From Liolophura sinensis (lineage: Eukaryota; Mollusca; Polyplacophora; Chitonida; Chitonidae): a stretch of DNA of 64,000 nt. The translations under genes were made by a program, and so were the position numbers. Each line of letters begins with the position of its first letter. The stretch's first letter is position 1. Location of the stretch: assembly GCF_032854445.1 (NCBI RefSeq), contig NC_088297.1, forward strand, positions 7,923,375 to 7,987,374. The letters are read 5' to 3'. This document shows, in pieces, positions 43,651 to 54,869 of this stretch. The notes beneath the pieces were generated by a model. It was not told the origin of the DNA. It made no database searches and worked only from the letters and a program-made list of their open reading frames with translations.

Positions 43651-46600
43651 CTAAAATGAAAAACGAAAGTTATCTCCATACACGTGTTTATGTATTTACT
43701 TACAAAAATACAGATTAAAGTTAAATTTACGAATGTGGATTGCTAATAACTTCTGCAGACTTCTTCGTATAAAATTGGCCAAATACATGTATGTTCTTTG
43801 AAATGAAATATTTTTTATTATTTCAGAGCTGAAAAAAAACCCACCTCTTTCTTAAGCTGTTTGAGAAACATCAGTTGTTTGCCAGTAAAATTCTGCAGAG
43901 ACTTCCTATATAAAAAGACAAAAGACTTTGAGCACGATTTTATTCTTATAAGGAGATCCCCATGAAATAGTCCTGAGAGTCTATGCGAACGCATCTAACC
44001 AATCGTCCCGCCAAACAGAAAAAAACAACACATTTTGCAGTTACTGTGAGGCTTGTATATAAAGTCACCGTGCAACCAGCACGCATGCGCAAGTATGCCG
44101 CATCACAACAAAAGAACGAAACAAGGCGTAGAAGGCATGGCATTGACATCTTCAAGCAGGCCGGTAGATTTGGTTGAAAAAAAAAACAAGAAATATTTAT
44201 AAGCTATTTTGGCAGAAACCATGAAATGGGTTAAAATTAAGTGTATCAGAGATATACGCTCTTTAAGGAAAAGGTATTTACCCGTGACATTCGGTCTCGT
44301 GAAGCCACTGCCTGACACGCTTCTGTGTCCAGTTAGGAACGCCACTCACCGGTAAGCCACCATGACCACTCTGGCTATTCGAACCCGATAGCACTATGGG
44401 CTAAGGCAGATTAGAAAACGGAAAGAACAGTCATGAAAAAATGAGCCGCTAATATATGCACCCCTCGATCGAGGACATCGACACAAAGTATATATACAAT
44501 ACCCAACAGCGACAAAACATCGGCGCTGCCCTCCCAAAGAGCCTCTCATAGCAGCTAGCTTAAAGCAAATAACACATAAGCATGATTTTATTGGCAGCTG
44601 ATTCTACCATTGGTTAATAAATGAAGCTAACGTGTTTGGAGGAGTTTATTTGACCTGGAACTCATTCATGGGCTACGAATTTGAACTTTGATATGGAATT
44701 CATGCCCGGAATATCCACTGTCTGGTTGGCATCGTTGAAAACTGATGCCCGCTTCTCTCTTGTGTGTTACCGGCTTCATTTCCTATTTGTATAATTTCTT
44801 ACATACCTTTGTCTTTGGGAGCTAGTGTTAAACGTTGTTTTGGAAATGGATCTTGCGATTATCGATTTGGAACGCCCTTTACGGACTACGAATGGTATAC
44901 CAGTGTCGTACATGACGCTTTTATATATCTAAGCCTGACAAGCAGTATTGATGCATCCGAAAAGGAAGTACACTGTAGACTATTAGATTATTCCGGCGCC
45001 TGTCGGTAGCCTAAAAATTATTGGGCCTCTCATGACGAAACGATAATAAGATGACAACTGTGTCCATCCAGGGATTGGTTCATTCAAGAGCGTTAGGAAT
45101 AAAACATCGGCATCCCGGCAAGAAACTGACGAACTTTACCACAATATAGGCACACGGTTTTTATTCACGCCGAATGAGATCAATGTTCATGTCATATTGG
45201 TGATCACTATTGATCATTTATTGCTATCAAAACCTTAAGGACACGGAAGGGAAGAAAATGTTGAAAAAGACAACAAGGGCTGAAAACCAACCAACAGGCT
45301 AGATGAACGACCTAGGCGTACAGCATAAATGAACCTAGATAACCAGCCCTCGAGCAAAATGTGTTCAAGCTGGATAGTCAACCTTTACTTTTTGCTCTAA
45401 CTGTTCGTGTGTGGCTTGATGATGACAAACGGTTGACGGAGCGCGTATTATCGCGGTTTTTGCGTTCCTTGAAGGCCACTTGTCTTTTTATAGACGGCAT
45501 ATATATTTATAAGTCACAGGTGAGAAAGTTCATTAGTTTACCCTGGACACTCCGGCTACCCACAGCCATAAAAAGAATGACAGTCATTGTATAACCGATG
45601 AGTTGGTAGAGCGTCCGCTTTGGGAGCAGTAAATCCAGGGTCAATCCTGGGTCGAGTCACACCTAAGGCCTTAAAAAGAGGAAGTTTTTTCTCGCTTGGG
45701 GTTCAGCATGAAGGGGATAGTGCAACGACTGTTTGACCCGTATCAGTATAATTGCTCGGGCGGGGCGGCTTACTTGCCTTCGGTAAGTCGTCTCAGTGAA
45801 GCAGCACTAGATAAAAGAGCGGTGGAAATCCGTCCTGCGACAAGGAGGTACATTACATGCACTCTAAGTATTCCTTCGTCGTCATATGACTGAAAAATTG
45901 TCAAGTACGACGGTAAACCCCAAACACTAAAGCATTATAACCGAAGACGTGCCGGCGCGGCCTTTAAATAATAATAGTAAAAAAAATAAACAAATAAATC
46001 AATACAGAGGGAAATTGGAGATACGCCCGACTATGCAATGAAGAAAGCATACCTGGTTACTTTTTGCACCTTTTCCCTTTCCTCCTATCTCCTTCAGTAA
46101 ATCCTCAAACATGACATCGAAGAATTCTTCATCGCTAAAGTCATAGTGTTTCTTGAGTCCTTTGATCAAGCCGAGCCAACCATCAGCCACGTATTTGGAA
46201 TCCATCAAAATGGGTATGATGTGTTTTTTGTGAAAATACGCGTATTCCGCCTCTGTATGTGGATTAGCATAGTAATCTGCTTAAGCCATTGTGCTAGGGG
46301 GCGCATAATTTACTACTATTTAAGCATTTATATTATACATGAACAGTAAGGATAAAACCCCTTCTTGAAGTAAATTGTCAAGAGGCCGTATCGTATGTGA
46401 CAATTTGCCCATTATCACACTGACGTCGCTGCTCTGGTTTTGCTGTCTATTCTAGAAGCTTTATTATATTTGTAAGTTGACTGATTAATTCAAATCCAGA
46501 TATTGCTTTAATCATTGATTTATTGATTGACTGATTGATTTGAGTACTTTAATTGATTTCCCAAGAGCGCTATACAGGTATAAATCCGAGATCCAGTGAT

Positions 46601-49600
46601 TGTTTATATTATGTCCTTCTAAGTACGTGGGAAGGTATGGCAACAACCTGCGGATAGTCGTGGGTTTCACCCGGGCTCTGCCCGTTTTCCTTCCACGATA
46701 ATGCTGGCCGCCGTCGTACGGCGTAAAACACCAATCAGATAAAAAAATAAACAAATATGTCCCTCTAACGCTTCTGGATTCAAATACACATGGAAACTCA
46801 GTTAATAAAATAGACTGATTAAATGGGTAGAAATTCTATGAACAAAAAAAAACAAATTATTGACTGATATTCAATCACTGATTAGTAAAATGCTTGTTTT
46901 AAGTGAATTAGAAGGATAACATTCATAAACACTTTAAGGGTGAAAGAAGACTGCCATTTTATTCCTGTCATCACTCAGTCGAACATTTTGTGTAGTAATT
47001 ATCCATCACTTCTTGCAAATATGTGTATTATTAGAATATACTTTTACATGTAAATATCAATAGTATTTGCTACATGTAGAGGCTAGAAGCGCATTTAGTG
47101 AAAGGACATGCCAACTCACCCGCTCTACAATTGTCGCTCTGTTTGTAATTCTGGGAGATACACATTAGAAAGACGTCGGACTCCTCCACGGCCAAAGCCA
47201 TGGCATCCGTCATCGAGCCCTTCATCTCCTGTCTGTCAATCCAAACCCGGTAGCCATGCTCCTCCAGGGTCTCGTGTAGTCTGAAGATCACCTCCTTCTT
47301 CACAAGCCATTGGTAACTTATCATAATATGGCGTCCCGAGTCAGACGAGTCATTCTTCTCCTTTACAGGCTTCCGGCACAATTTCTCTCCTGAAAGGAGT
47401 ACGGTATGCCCTAAAATAGTATTCTCTCAGAAACTGATATTGAGATCCAATATTTGGAGTGCATTAATTGCATTAAGTTCATTCAGAACGGGAAGTGTAT
47501 TTGACGTTCTACATTTTGGGAAAGTGTAAACACCCAAAAACGAAGCAAAGCATTTCTTCATTTCCAGATCTAAATTTTCAAACGAGGAACTATTTTATCG
47601 AGGCTAAACAAAAGATTACAAACACATCATCCACTTCAGATCCGAGAGGAGCTGGCGAAACCAAATGAATGGGGCTCAGCATATTTGAAACCATATTTCA
47701 AAAGCATTTGCGACATGTAACACCGTTGATTGGGTATAAATGAAAACAAAACTTCTCATACATGTCCATCATACTCCTTATATCCATTTGAATGAGACAG
47801 AACTGGTAGCAGGTAAAGCAGTTATGCAGAAACAATGACTATAACGTTAGTACAGCGTTTTTAGTGGGTACACGTCAGCACCCAATGATCTAATGTTTTC
47901 TTGATTAACGCAACATCAGGCAAATCGGTAAGCAACAAAAAGTGTTTCCATATCGATTGTCCGAGACATGTAAAAGAGACACTGCGCTTTTTCTCGGGAT
48001 TACGAGGACGATTCAGATTATCTCAATGTCTTTATCTCTGGCTTCCTCACCTGCCGTGAGTCGGAAGGTCTGCCTGCAGATGGTCGTGGGTTTCCCCCGG
48101 GCTCTGCACGGTTTTCACCCACCATAATGCTGGCCGCCGTCGTATAAGTGAAATATTCTTGAGTACGGCGTAAGAAAACACCAATCAAATGAATAAAATC
48201 AAATCAAATCAATCTTTATTTTTTAAAACAATTTTAACCCAAAGGAGAAGAGGCTCGAGACGGAGAGGGTATGATGATTTTTACATGGATAAAACACACG
48301 AGGTATGGGTTCAAATCCTCTGCCGCCAACAAGAAATATCTACAGCATATGTGTTGTGCCACCCCAAAATGTTCGTGGGGCCTTGGTGACAATAAACTGT
48401 AGAGGAAGCTGACGTTCGTTAAAGAGCAGTTGTCTGCAATAATAATGGCGTACGTAACATCCCTAGTGGGGAAGTTTTATCAGCATATAACCAAACGTTA
48501 TCGGTGTACCACTGCCAGCGGACACGGGGAAATGTCTTAGGTATGGCCTTAAAAAAGATATACAAATTAAATACAAAATAACAAAAAAAATTAAGATGAA
48601 TACGGGTACATAAACTGAAATGCATTGATTAGAATATGGAAAGAGAGCACTTCTTAAAATGATAGACAAATATGTACTTACCGATGGCCTTAAAGTTGGG
48701 TACAGTTGAGGACCTGAGATCTTCACGGAGTGTCCAAAGTATGTTAGCAGCCTTTGTCCTCACTGCCTCATCTGGGGACTTCTTGAGGCTGATCAGAATG
48801 TCCACCAGGCCTTTCTGTGAAAGGATCGCTTCACGCACGTCTTTGTGGAACGCTAAAGTCCATATGGCGCTCAACCCTTCTGTAAGAGAAAGGATTCAGT
48901 CAGTATGTATTGCTTCCTCTCACTAAACCAATATTCCATAATGGCTCTCTACATAAATTCTCCTCATGTAGGGACATGTTTTTTTCGCTGTGATTTATTT
49001 ATTTATTTATTTGATTTGTAATTTACACCGTACTCAAGAATATTTCACTTATACGACGGCAGCCAGCATTATGGTGGGAGGAAACCGGCAAAAGCCCGTA
49101 GGAAACCCACGACGATCCGCGGGTTGCTTGAAGACCTTCCCACTTAGGGCTGGAGAGGACTTATTCGCTATGCTGCAGGTTATTTATTATGTTGTATTCC
49201 TACATAAACCAGGATTCTGCTGGTGGACTAACCATCCGTGAGACCTGGAGACTATTCCATAAAGCCATTTCTGATTTCAGTTAAAATTTGAAATACGATC
49301 TTAAAGCTTATGTTTCGGTTTTAGAAATCAAACTTTTATCCACTTCATCAATGTTATTGTAAGACAAATGTGTCCAAATTGCAACTTCCAGCACCAAAAA
49401 GTAAGCACTGTGAAGAGGTTTTAAATTTTGACATCATGGAATCAGCCTCTGGTACCTTTGCATTGTTTTAATGTTATTGTATGTTAACTGTGATGAGAGC
49501 ATTTTGCGTATTTCTGGACCACAAAAACAATGAATGACAACTAAGATGAATTGGTTAACCTAATCCTGCTTAAGCCACGTTGGAACAGGGCTTGTAATTT

Positions 49601-52600
49601 GCTACCATTTAAGCATTTACCTGAGCAGATAGACTAAAATCCTAACTGATGTAAACAGACAAGAAGCCGTATTTCACAGGTTACCTGTGACCATTTTGTC
49701 AGCTATTACGCCAGCTGTCGTCGCTACCATGGCTTCACGCTGTGTTTTATTATAATGCGTCCTTATTTTGGGAAAAAGAAGCCATGCTGTTTCATTTGTA
49801 AAATTCTGGAGTATGGCACAAACCAATACATAAATAAGTGAATAAATAAATAAATAAATAAATAAATGTTACCTTACCTGCCTGTTCCTCAACATCCCCC
49901 TTCTGACACAACTTCTGAAGGGGAACCAAGAAGCCGACATCAAGTAGAAGTTTTTTGCTGGAGTCACTGATCCCAAGTCGAGATGTAGCTACAGCGAGCA
50001 AAGAGTAATTGAGATTTAGTTATTTGGGTATTTGTATGCCAGTAACGTCTTATAAATTGCAATTTATATCACTGCATTTTTGCTTTATTTATTTATTTAA
50101 GCATTCTCATGAAAACCATGACAGTTGTAAGTTGACAAGGAGCCATATTTCGCCCGATTCAGGTGAATATATTCCAACTGTTACACTGTCGCTGTTGTTC
50201 TGGCTTTACTCTTCATTCTGCAAAATTAACAAATTAATTCTGCTCATTAATCAGTACTATCATATTCAATCATACACATGGCCGAGCTAAGTCAGATATA
50301 CATGATACAAGTCCACATGACATTTTAGGTCAGACGTCCGTATGACTCTAAGTATAGGGTTATACGCCTGGAATATACCTATGTATGCATATGTCCACAT
50401 GACACTTTAGGTCAGGCGTCTATATGAATCTAAGTATAGAGTTATACGCCTGGAATATACCTGTGTATGCATGTATGCTTGAGCTTTTTGACCTCACGCT
50501 TAACAATTTTTCAGTCATATGACGACAAGGAGTCATACCAGGCCTGTGCACATATACTGTATCTCCTTTTGGCTGGGCGATCCCATGCCGCCAAAGTGCT
50601 GCCGTCACTGAAGTATCATGCCGAAGTCACCCCACCCAGTCACATTACAGTGACACGGGATCAGCATTTTTCCCCCAGAAAAAAAACATTTGGGAAGCAT
50701 CTATGAATCAACTTTGACATTTTCAATTAAAAAGATGCACTTTTAAACTAATACATTTATGTTTAATGTTAACAGTGTCAATATACTTTACAATTTCTTT
50801 CCAAACCATGCTTAAATAATACCCCTAAAATAAAAGAACACCAAACTGGACAGTGAAACCACAGAAGGGACTACAGTGTGGAAACTCGCAAATGGTCACG
50901 TAAATGCTAACACAGTGGCTACTTATTCCTCGTCTGCACTTGCCCTCAGCCAACATCTACTCTCAGCCGACTTCATCTACCCTCAGCCAACAACACATGC
51001 CCTCAATCAACCGCAACTTCCCTTCATTACCTGTACCTACATTCCTCCAGCTCACCTACCCTTCTCTAACTGCATCTACCCTCCGCCAACTTAACCTACC
51101 CTCAGCCAACTTTACCTACCCTCAGCTGACTGCACCTACCCTCAACCAAGTACATGTGCCCTCATCCAAATGCATCTACCCTGCGTCATCACACCTACCC
51201 TCAGATAACTGCCTCTACCCTCTGCCAACTGCATCTATCCTCAACCAACTGAATCTACCCTCAGCCGACTGCACCTACCCTCAGCCAACTTTACCTACCC
51301 TCAGCCGACTGCACCTACCCTCAACCAAGTACATGTGCCCTCATCCAAATGCATCTACCCTGCGTCATCACACCTACCCTCAGATAACTGCCTCTACCCT
51401 CTGCCAACTGCATCTATCCTCAACCAACTGCACCTACCCTCAACCAACTGCCCCTACCCTCCGTCATCACACCTACCCTCAGATAACTGCCTCTACCCTC
51501 TGCCAACTGCCTCTACCCTCAACCAGCTGCCCCTACCCTCAGATAACTGCCTCTACCCTCTGCCAACTGCATCTACCCTCAACCAGCTGCACCTACCCTC
51601 AACCAACTGCCCCTACCCTCAACCAACCGCACCTACCTTCAACCATCTGCACCTACCATCCACCAACTGCACCTACCCTCAACCAACTGCCCCTACCCTC
51701 AACCAACTGCCCCTACCCTCAACCAACCGCACCTACCTTCAACCATCTGCACCTACCCTCAACCAACTGCACCTATCCTCAACCAACTGCCCCTACCCTC
51801 AACCAACTGCCCCTACCCTAAACCAACCGCACCTACTTTCAACCATTTGCACCTACCATCCACCAACTGCACCTACCCTCAACCAATCGCACCTATCTTC
51901 GACCATCTGCATCTACCACCCACCAACTGCACCTACCCTTAGCAAACTGCACATATCATCGGTCAACTTGATCAACCCTCGGCTAACTGCACCTACCCTC
52001 CACCAACTGAACCTACCCTCAGCCAAGTGCTTCCGCCAACTCCACCTACCTTCAGATATCTGCACATAAAATTCAAGTAGATCCAAATACCCTCAGCCAA
52101 CTGCATCTACTCTCCGCCAAACTGAACCTACCCTCAACCATCTGCACATACCTTCGACTAGTTGCCAATACCCCCGGCCAACTGCGCCTACTCTCAGCCA
52201 ACTGCACATATCCTTAACCAAATGCACTTGCCCCCAGACAATTGCGCCTACCCTCAACCAAGTACATGTGCCCTCATCCAAATGCATCTACCCTCAACCA
52301 ACCGCACCTACCTTCAACCATCTGCACCTACCATCCACCAACTGCACCTACCCTCAACTAATCGCACCTATCTTCGACCATCTGCATCTACCACCCACCA
52401 ACTGCACCTACCCTTAGCTAACTGCACATATCATCGGTCAACTTGACCAACCCTCGGCTAACTGCACCTACCCTCCACCAACTGAACCTACCCTCAGCCA
52501 AGTGCTTCCGCCAACTCCACCTACCTTCAGCTATCTGCAGATAAAATTCAAGTAGCTCCAAATACCCTCAGCCAACTGCATCTACTCTCCGCCAAACTGA

Positions 52601-54389
52601 ACCTACCCTCAACCATCTGCACATACCTTCAACTAGTTGCCAATACCCCCGGCCAACTGCGCCTACTCTCAGCCAACTGCACATATCCTTAACCAAATGC
52701 ACTTGCCCCCAGACAATTGCGCCTACCCTCAGCTAACCACACCTAACTTTAGCGAAATGCATCTACCCTCAGCAACTACCCCTAGCTAATTGCACCAACC
52801 ATCAGCCAACTGCACCTATCTTCAGCCCACTGCACCTACCTTCAGCCAACTCGTGAGAAGACAGTCCATTAAACCGGTGATCACTTGACATTAACGTCTG
52901 TTTGAAAAGCTGAAGCGTCACTCTAATGGCGCGGTCATCTGTTTGGAACAGTTTGCTTTCCTCATCAGTGAGGATGCCGGCTAAAGCCACGGACACAAGA
53001 AACAACTTCAGATTGTCGTCAATGAGGAGGAGACGACGTAACATCCACGTGAAGCCTATGCTCCTCAGTCTGTCTTTATTGGAAGGTCGTCGGCTGCAGT
53101 TGTAGATGATACCAATCAAGTTCTGAAAGACAAGGCGTACGTATCCCTGAAAGACGACTGATGCGCTTAACGTCAGGGGAGATATAGCAAATGTAGTCAT
53201 GTTTAAAAATTAACACCTATTTGTTACAAACTACATTTGAGTTTTTCGTAGAACGATTAATGAAAGTTTATGTTTAAAATATAGAAAACTACAGAATAAA
53301 GTATAAAACTAGAGCAGTGACCACAGTGTGATGGTTGGCGAATGGTCACACGTATTATCGTCGAAATCAGACCACTCAAATTAAATCAGTTAGGGGTTTA
53401 TTCTAACTCTTCGTGTAAATGCTTAAGATGTCCCAACTTGCACTTAAGCAGAATAAGGTGAAAATTATAGTGATGATAGCTGCAATTTATTAGACGTCAC
53501 TGGCCCAGAATTACACTCCAGTCGTAAGTGGAAAGCCCTGCAAAGAAGCTACGGATAGTAGAGGCACTCCCCGATTTCATCCCACTATAATATTTTTAAA
53601 TACTGCGTAAATTCCAATGAAATACATGTAAATAAATAAATCAAGATTAAATGTCTTTTCTTTTTCACAAAGACCTACATGAGCGCCTTCCCATGACGCC
53701 ATATCTCTGCAGACCATACACTCGGCCAGGGCTTCCAGCACGCCCTCCTTCTGACAGACTCTCTCCGACACATCTACCGATTCATCTGTCAGGTTCAGCA
53801 CATTCACCAAGGCTTCGTCTAGAATCTGGAACTCCTTGAGAGGGATGTCCTTGCCTCTGTTTGCCCTGTTCAGAATTCTTACACAGATGTCGCACATGAT
53901 GTCTATGGCGCCAACTCGCACCATCTCACTGCCAAGCTCGCGCTTACAAAATCGTTGCTTACGATCGTTTTTGTTCCCGAGTTTTGAGTACAGCACTGAA
54001 AATTGAAGAAGACATTCTAGCAACTCGTCAGCCTTTCCCGAGTCCCAATTCGAAAATGTCTCCTTTAGATTCTCCACTGAGTTTTGTCCAAAGTCTATTC
54101 CTTTTCTCCATTCGGATTTTTCTCGTTTCAGACACGAGATGTTATTTTCACGTTCTTGCTGCGTGTCAGTCTCGGTGTCTGAGGATTTGACTGATTGGCC
54201 GGCTGTACTGTGCTCCTTATCCAAAGCACTTTCAGCTTTGCCGGTGTCGGGGTCAGCTGTTGTTGTTGTTGCAGTGTTGTTGGTTTCACCGTTCTCCCCA
54301 TTTAAACTGTCCGATGTACTACCGGAAGTTCCAGAGAGCCTAATGACACGTGACTCACGAACAGCGGCTGTACTGGCGGCAGCACCCAT
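43552..54389 (-). CDS. Gene C: diverged ARM-TIR-SAM-like paralogue (9 exons, 691 aa predicted)
   Basis: Coding exons on -, in transcript order: 54389-53679, 53146-52840, 49988-49878, 48879-48682, 47389-47120, 46252-46053, 44400-44282, 43905-43845 and 43650-43552. All are GT-AG with phases identical to A and B; 2076 nt with stop, open throughout. It starts MGAAASTA, a good N-myristoylation motif (Gly2, Ser6), so the protein may be membrane-tethered. The tail to about residue 80 is Thr/Asp/Glu-rich. ARM-like helices follow, with SAIWTLAFHKDVREAI as the last repeat. The TIR domain is about 462-590 (HIMISYQWLVKKEVIF, WIDRQEMKGS, NCRAEAEYAYF with Glu533 as candidate catalytic residue). The SAM-like domain is about 614-691. 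Sequence is clearly diverged from A and B while the exon plan is conserved, pointing to an older duplication. Gene C faces gene B tail to tail. Confidence 0.85.
43845..43905 (-). CDS. Gene C exon 8 (61-nt SAM-like micro-exon)
   Basis: Acceptor CTTTTTATATAG, donor GAG|GTGGGT. Encodes KSLQNFTGKQLMFLKQLKKE, residue-for-residue collinear with exon 8 of gene A. Confidence 0.83.
44282..44400 (-). CDS. Gene C exon 7 (linker and start of SAM-like domain)
   Basis: Acceptor with a long pyrimidine tract ending CTAATCTGCCTTAG, 119 nt, donor GG|GTAAAT in phase 2. Encodes a Ser/Gly linker and NWTQKRVRQWLHETECH. The W-x2-K-x-V-x2-W-L spacing and the six residues after WL before the split codon match A and B. 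Confidence 0.78.
45597..45932 (+). repeat. SINE family 2 copy
   Basis: GATGAGTTGGTAGAGCGTCC head to TGACTGAAAAATTGTCAAGT tail; inside gene C intron 6, opposite to the gene. Confidence 0.78.
46053..46252 (-). CDS. Gene C exon 6 (TIR domain, second part)
   Basis: Acceptor CCACATACAG. Encodes AEYAYFHKKHIIPILMD and KYVADGWLGLIKGLKKHYDF, shorter than in A and B because the repeat linker is missing. Donor CAG|GTATGC, phase 0. Unspliced reading would add 17 residues before a stop; splicing is preferred because exon 7 continues the family in the right phase. Confidence 0.83.
46625..46750 (+). repeat. SINE family 1, 5'-truncated
   Basis: ACGTGGGAAGGTATGGCAAC to GGCGTAAAACACCAATCAGA; gene C intron 5. 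Confidence 0.7.
47120..47389 (-). CDS. Gene C exon 5 (TIR domain, first part)
   Basis: Acceptor TACTCCTTTCAG, donor G|GTGAGT. Encodes GRHIMISYQWLVKKEVIF, the BB-loop region YRVWIDRQEMKGS, and SQNYKQSDNCRA. Confidence 0.88.
47390..48030. other. Gene C intron 4, first part
   Basis: No gene or repeat recognised. Confidence 0.3.
48035..48205 (+). repeat. SINE family 1, 5'-truncated
   Basis: TGGCTTCCTCACCTGCCGTG to an AAATCAAATC-type tail, in gene C intron 4. Confidence 0.7.
48682..48879 (-). CDS. Gene C exon 4 (last ARM-like repeat)
   Basis: 198 nt, two codons longer than in A and B. Acceptor TTTCTCTTACAG, donor G|GTAAGT. Encodes GLSAIWTLAFHKDVREAI and KAANILWTLREDLRSS. Confidence 0.86.
48988..49160 (-). 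repeat. SINE family 1, head missing
   Basis: Reverse: TTTATTTATTTGATTTGTAA to AGGGCTGGAGAGGAC, gene C intron 3. Confidence 0.7.
49795..49868 (+). repeat. SINE family 1, tail only, beside gene C exon 3
   Basis: TTCTGGAGTATGGCACAAAC and an (AAAT)n run ending 10 nt from the exon 3 donor on the intron side. Confidence 0.6.
49878..49988 (-). CDS. Gene C exon 3 (ARM-like helix pair)
   Basis: 111 nt as in A and B. Acceptor GCTCGCTGTAG, donor G|GTAAGG. Encodes TSRLGISDSSKKLLLDVG. A SINE tail lies within 15 nt of the donor on the intron side. Confidence 0.84.
50310..50470 (+). repeat. 82-bp tandem duplication
   Basis: GTCCACATGACATTTTAGGT and GGTTATACGCCTGGAATATA repeat once with few changes, in gene C intron 2. 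Confidence 0.85.
50475..50670 (-). repeat. SINE family 3 partial copy
   Basis: Reverse fragment with TCAGTCATATGACGACAAGG and CCCACCCAGTCACATTACAG; head missing. Confidence 0.55.
50930..52850 (-). repeat. ~20-bp minisatellite derived from the exon 2 splice donor of gene C
   Basis: On -, the unit is GTTGGTTGAGGGTAGGTGCA, repeated roughly 95 times. The end of exon 2 plus donor reads GTTGGCTGAAG, then GTAGGTGCAGT, so the exon end is itself the terminal unit and most units rebuild a G|GTAGGT donor-like site. Segments are re-duplicated: a block at 51148 recurs at 51327 (179 bp), and a block at 52021 recurs at 52496 (about 475 bp). Confidence 0.93.
52840..53146 (-). CDS. Gene C exon 2 (ARM-like helices)
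   Basis: Acceptor CGTCTTTCAG, donor G|GTAGGT (phase 1), 307 nt, one codon longer than in A and B. Encodes NLIGIIYNCSRRPSNKDRL and GILTDEESKLF. Its last bases GTTGGCTGAAG and the donor are the first unit of the adjoining array. A second AG at the Gln codon 8 residues in could give a shorter form. Confidence 0.8.
53515..53645 (+). repeat. SINE family 1, degraded 3' part
   Basis: CAGTCGTAAGTGGAAAGCCC to an AAATAAATAAAT tail, in gene C intron 1, ending about 35 nt from exon 1. Confidence 0.55.
53679..54389 (-). CDS. Gene C exon 1 (acylation motif, tail, first helices)
   Basis: 237 codons, donor CAT|GTAGGT in phase 0. Starts MGAAASTAAVRESR and has a Thr-rich stretch and a charged helical region. 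The downstream helix ends EALAECMVCRDMASWEGAH. Confidence 0.84.
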
Positions 54390-54419
54390 TATCTCTTAGT
54401 CATGTAGTAATCCGTGTAG

Positions 54420-54866
54420 CACTTTTTCTTCCTCTTTAGCACGTTGTCTCTTTTACCATCCCCGATGCGTAGCAACCTCAAGTATGTTTGCTCCTGTCAG
54501 ACTTTTCCTCTGAAGCGTGTTATGTCTTTAAACAACTCTGAAGCGTAGCAAAATGAAGCGCCTCTTTCCTCTGAATGAATGACTTTGGCTTGACGCCACA
54601 TCGACAGTATTTCAGTAATATCGTGGCGATTTATCCTCTGAAGCACATTGTCTCTTTTACCAACTGTGAAGCGTGACTTTGGCTTCACGCCACATCGGCA
54701 GTATTTCAGTAATATCGTGGCGATTTATCCTCTGAAGCACATTGTTTCTTTTACGAGCTGTGAAGCGTGACTTTGGCTTCACGCCACATCGGCAGTATTT
54801 CAGTAATATCGTGGCGATTTATCCTCTGAAGCACGTTGTCTCTTTTACCAACTGTGAAGCGTGACA
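54420..54866 (-). repeat. 94-bp repeats immediately upstream of gene C
   Basis: GACTTTGGCTTCACGCCACA starts at 54581, 54675 and 54769; each unit also has CAGTATTTCAGTAATATCGT and CTCTGAAGCACATTGTCTCT. Decayed partial units run down to about 54420, 30 nt from the ATG, so the array occupies the presumed 5' UTR or promoter. Each unit carries an inverted pair GTGAAGC/GCTTCAC. Confidence 0.88.
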
Positions 54867-54869
54867 GAA

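Noticed and set aside
45361-45594. Forward frame with VRVWLDDDKRL resembling a SAM-like W-L motif
   Set aside because: It is on the wrong strand for gene C, lacks the later LSG and PE-x-FY motifs, and the true SAM-like exons of C were found at 44400-43552.
45999-46252. Gene C ending at an in-frame stop at 45999, without a SAM-like domain
   Set aside because: A phase-0 GTATGC donor at 46052 and three downstream exons with matching phases and conserved motifs complete the family structure.
50904-52446. Proline/threonine-rich mucin-like frames (LPSTNCTYPQPTAPTLNQ)
   Set aside because: They lie on the strand opposite gene C, inside its intron 2, and are translations of the ~20-bp array.
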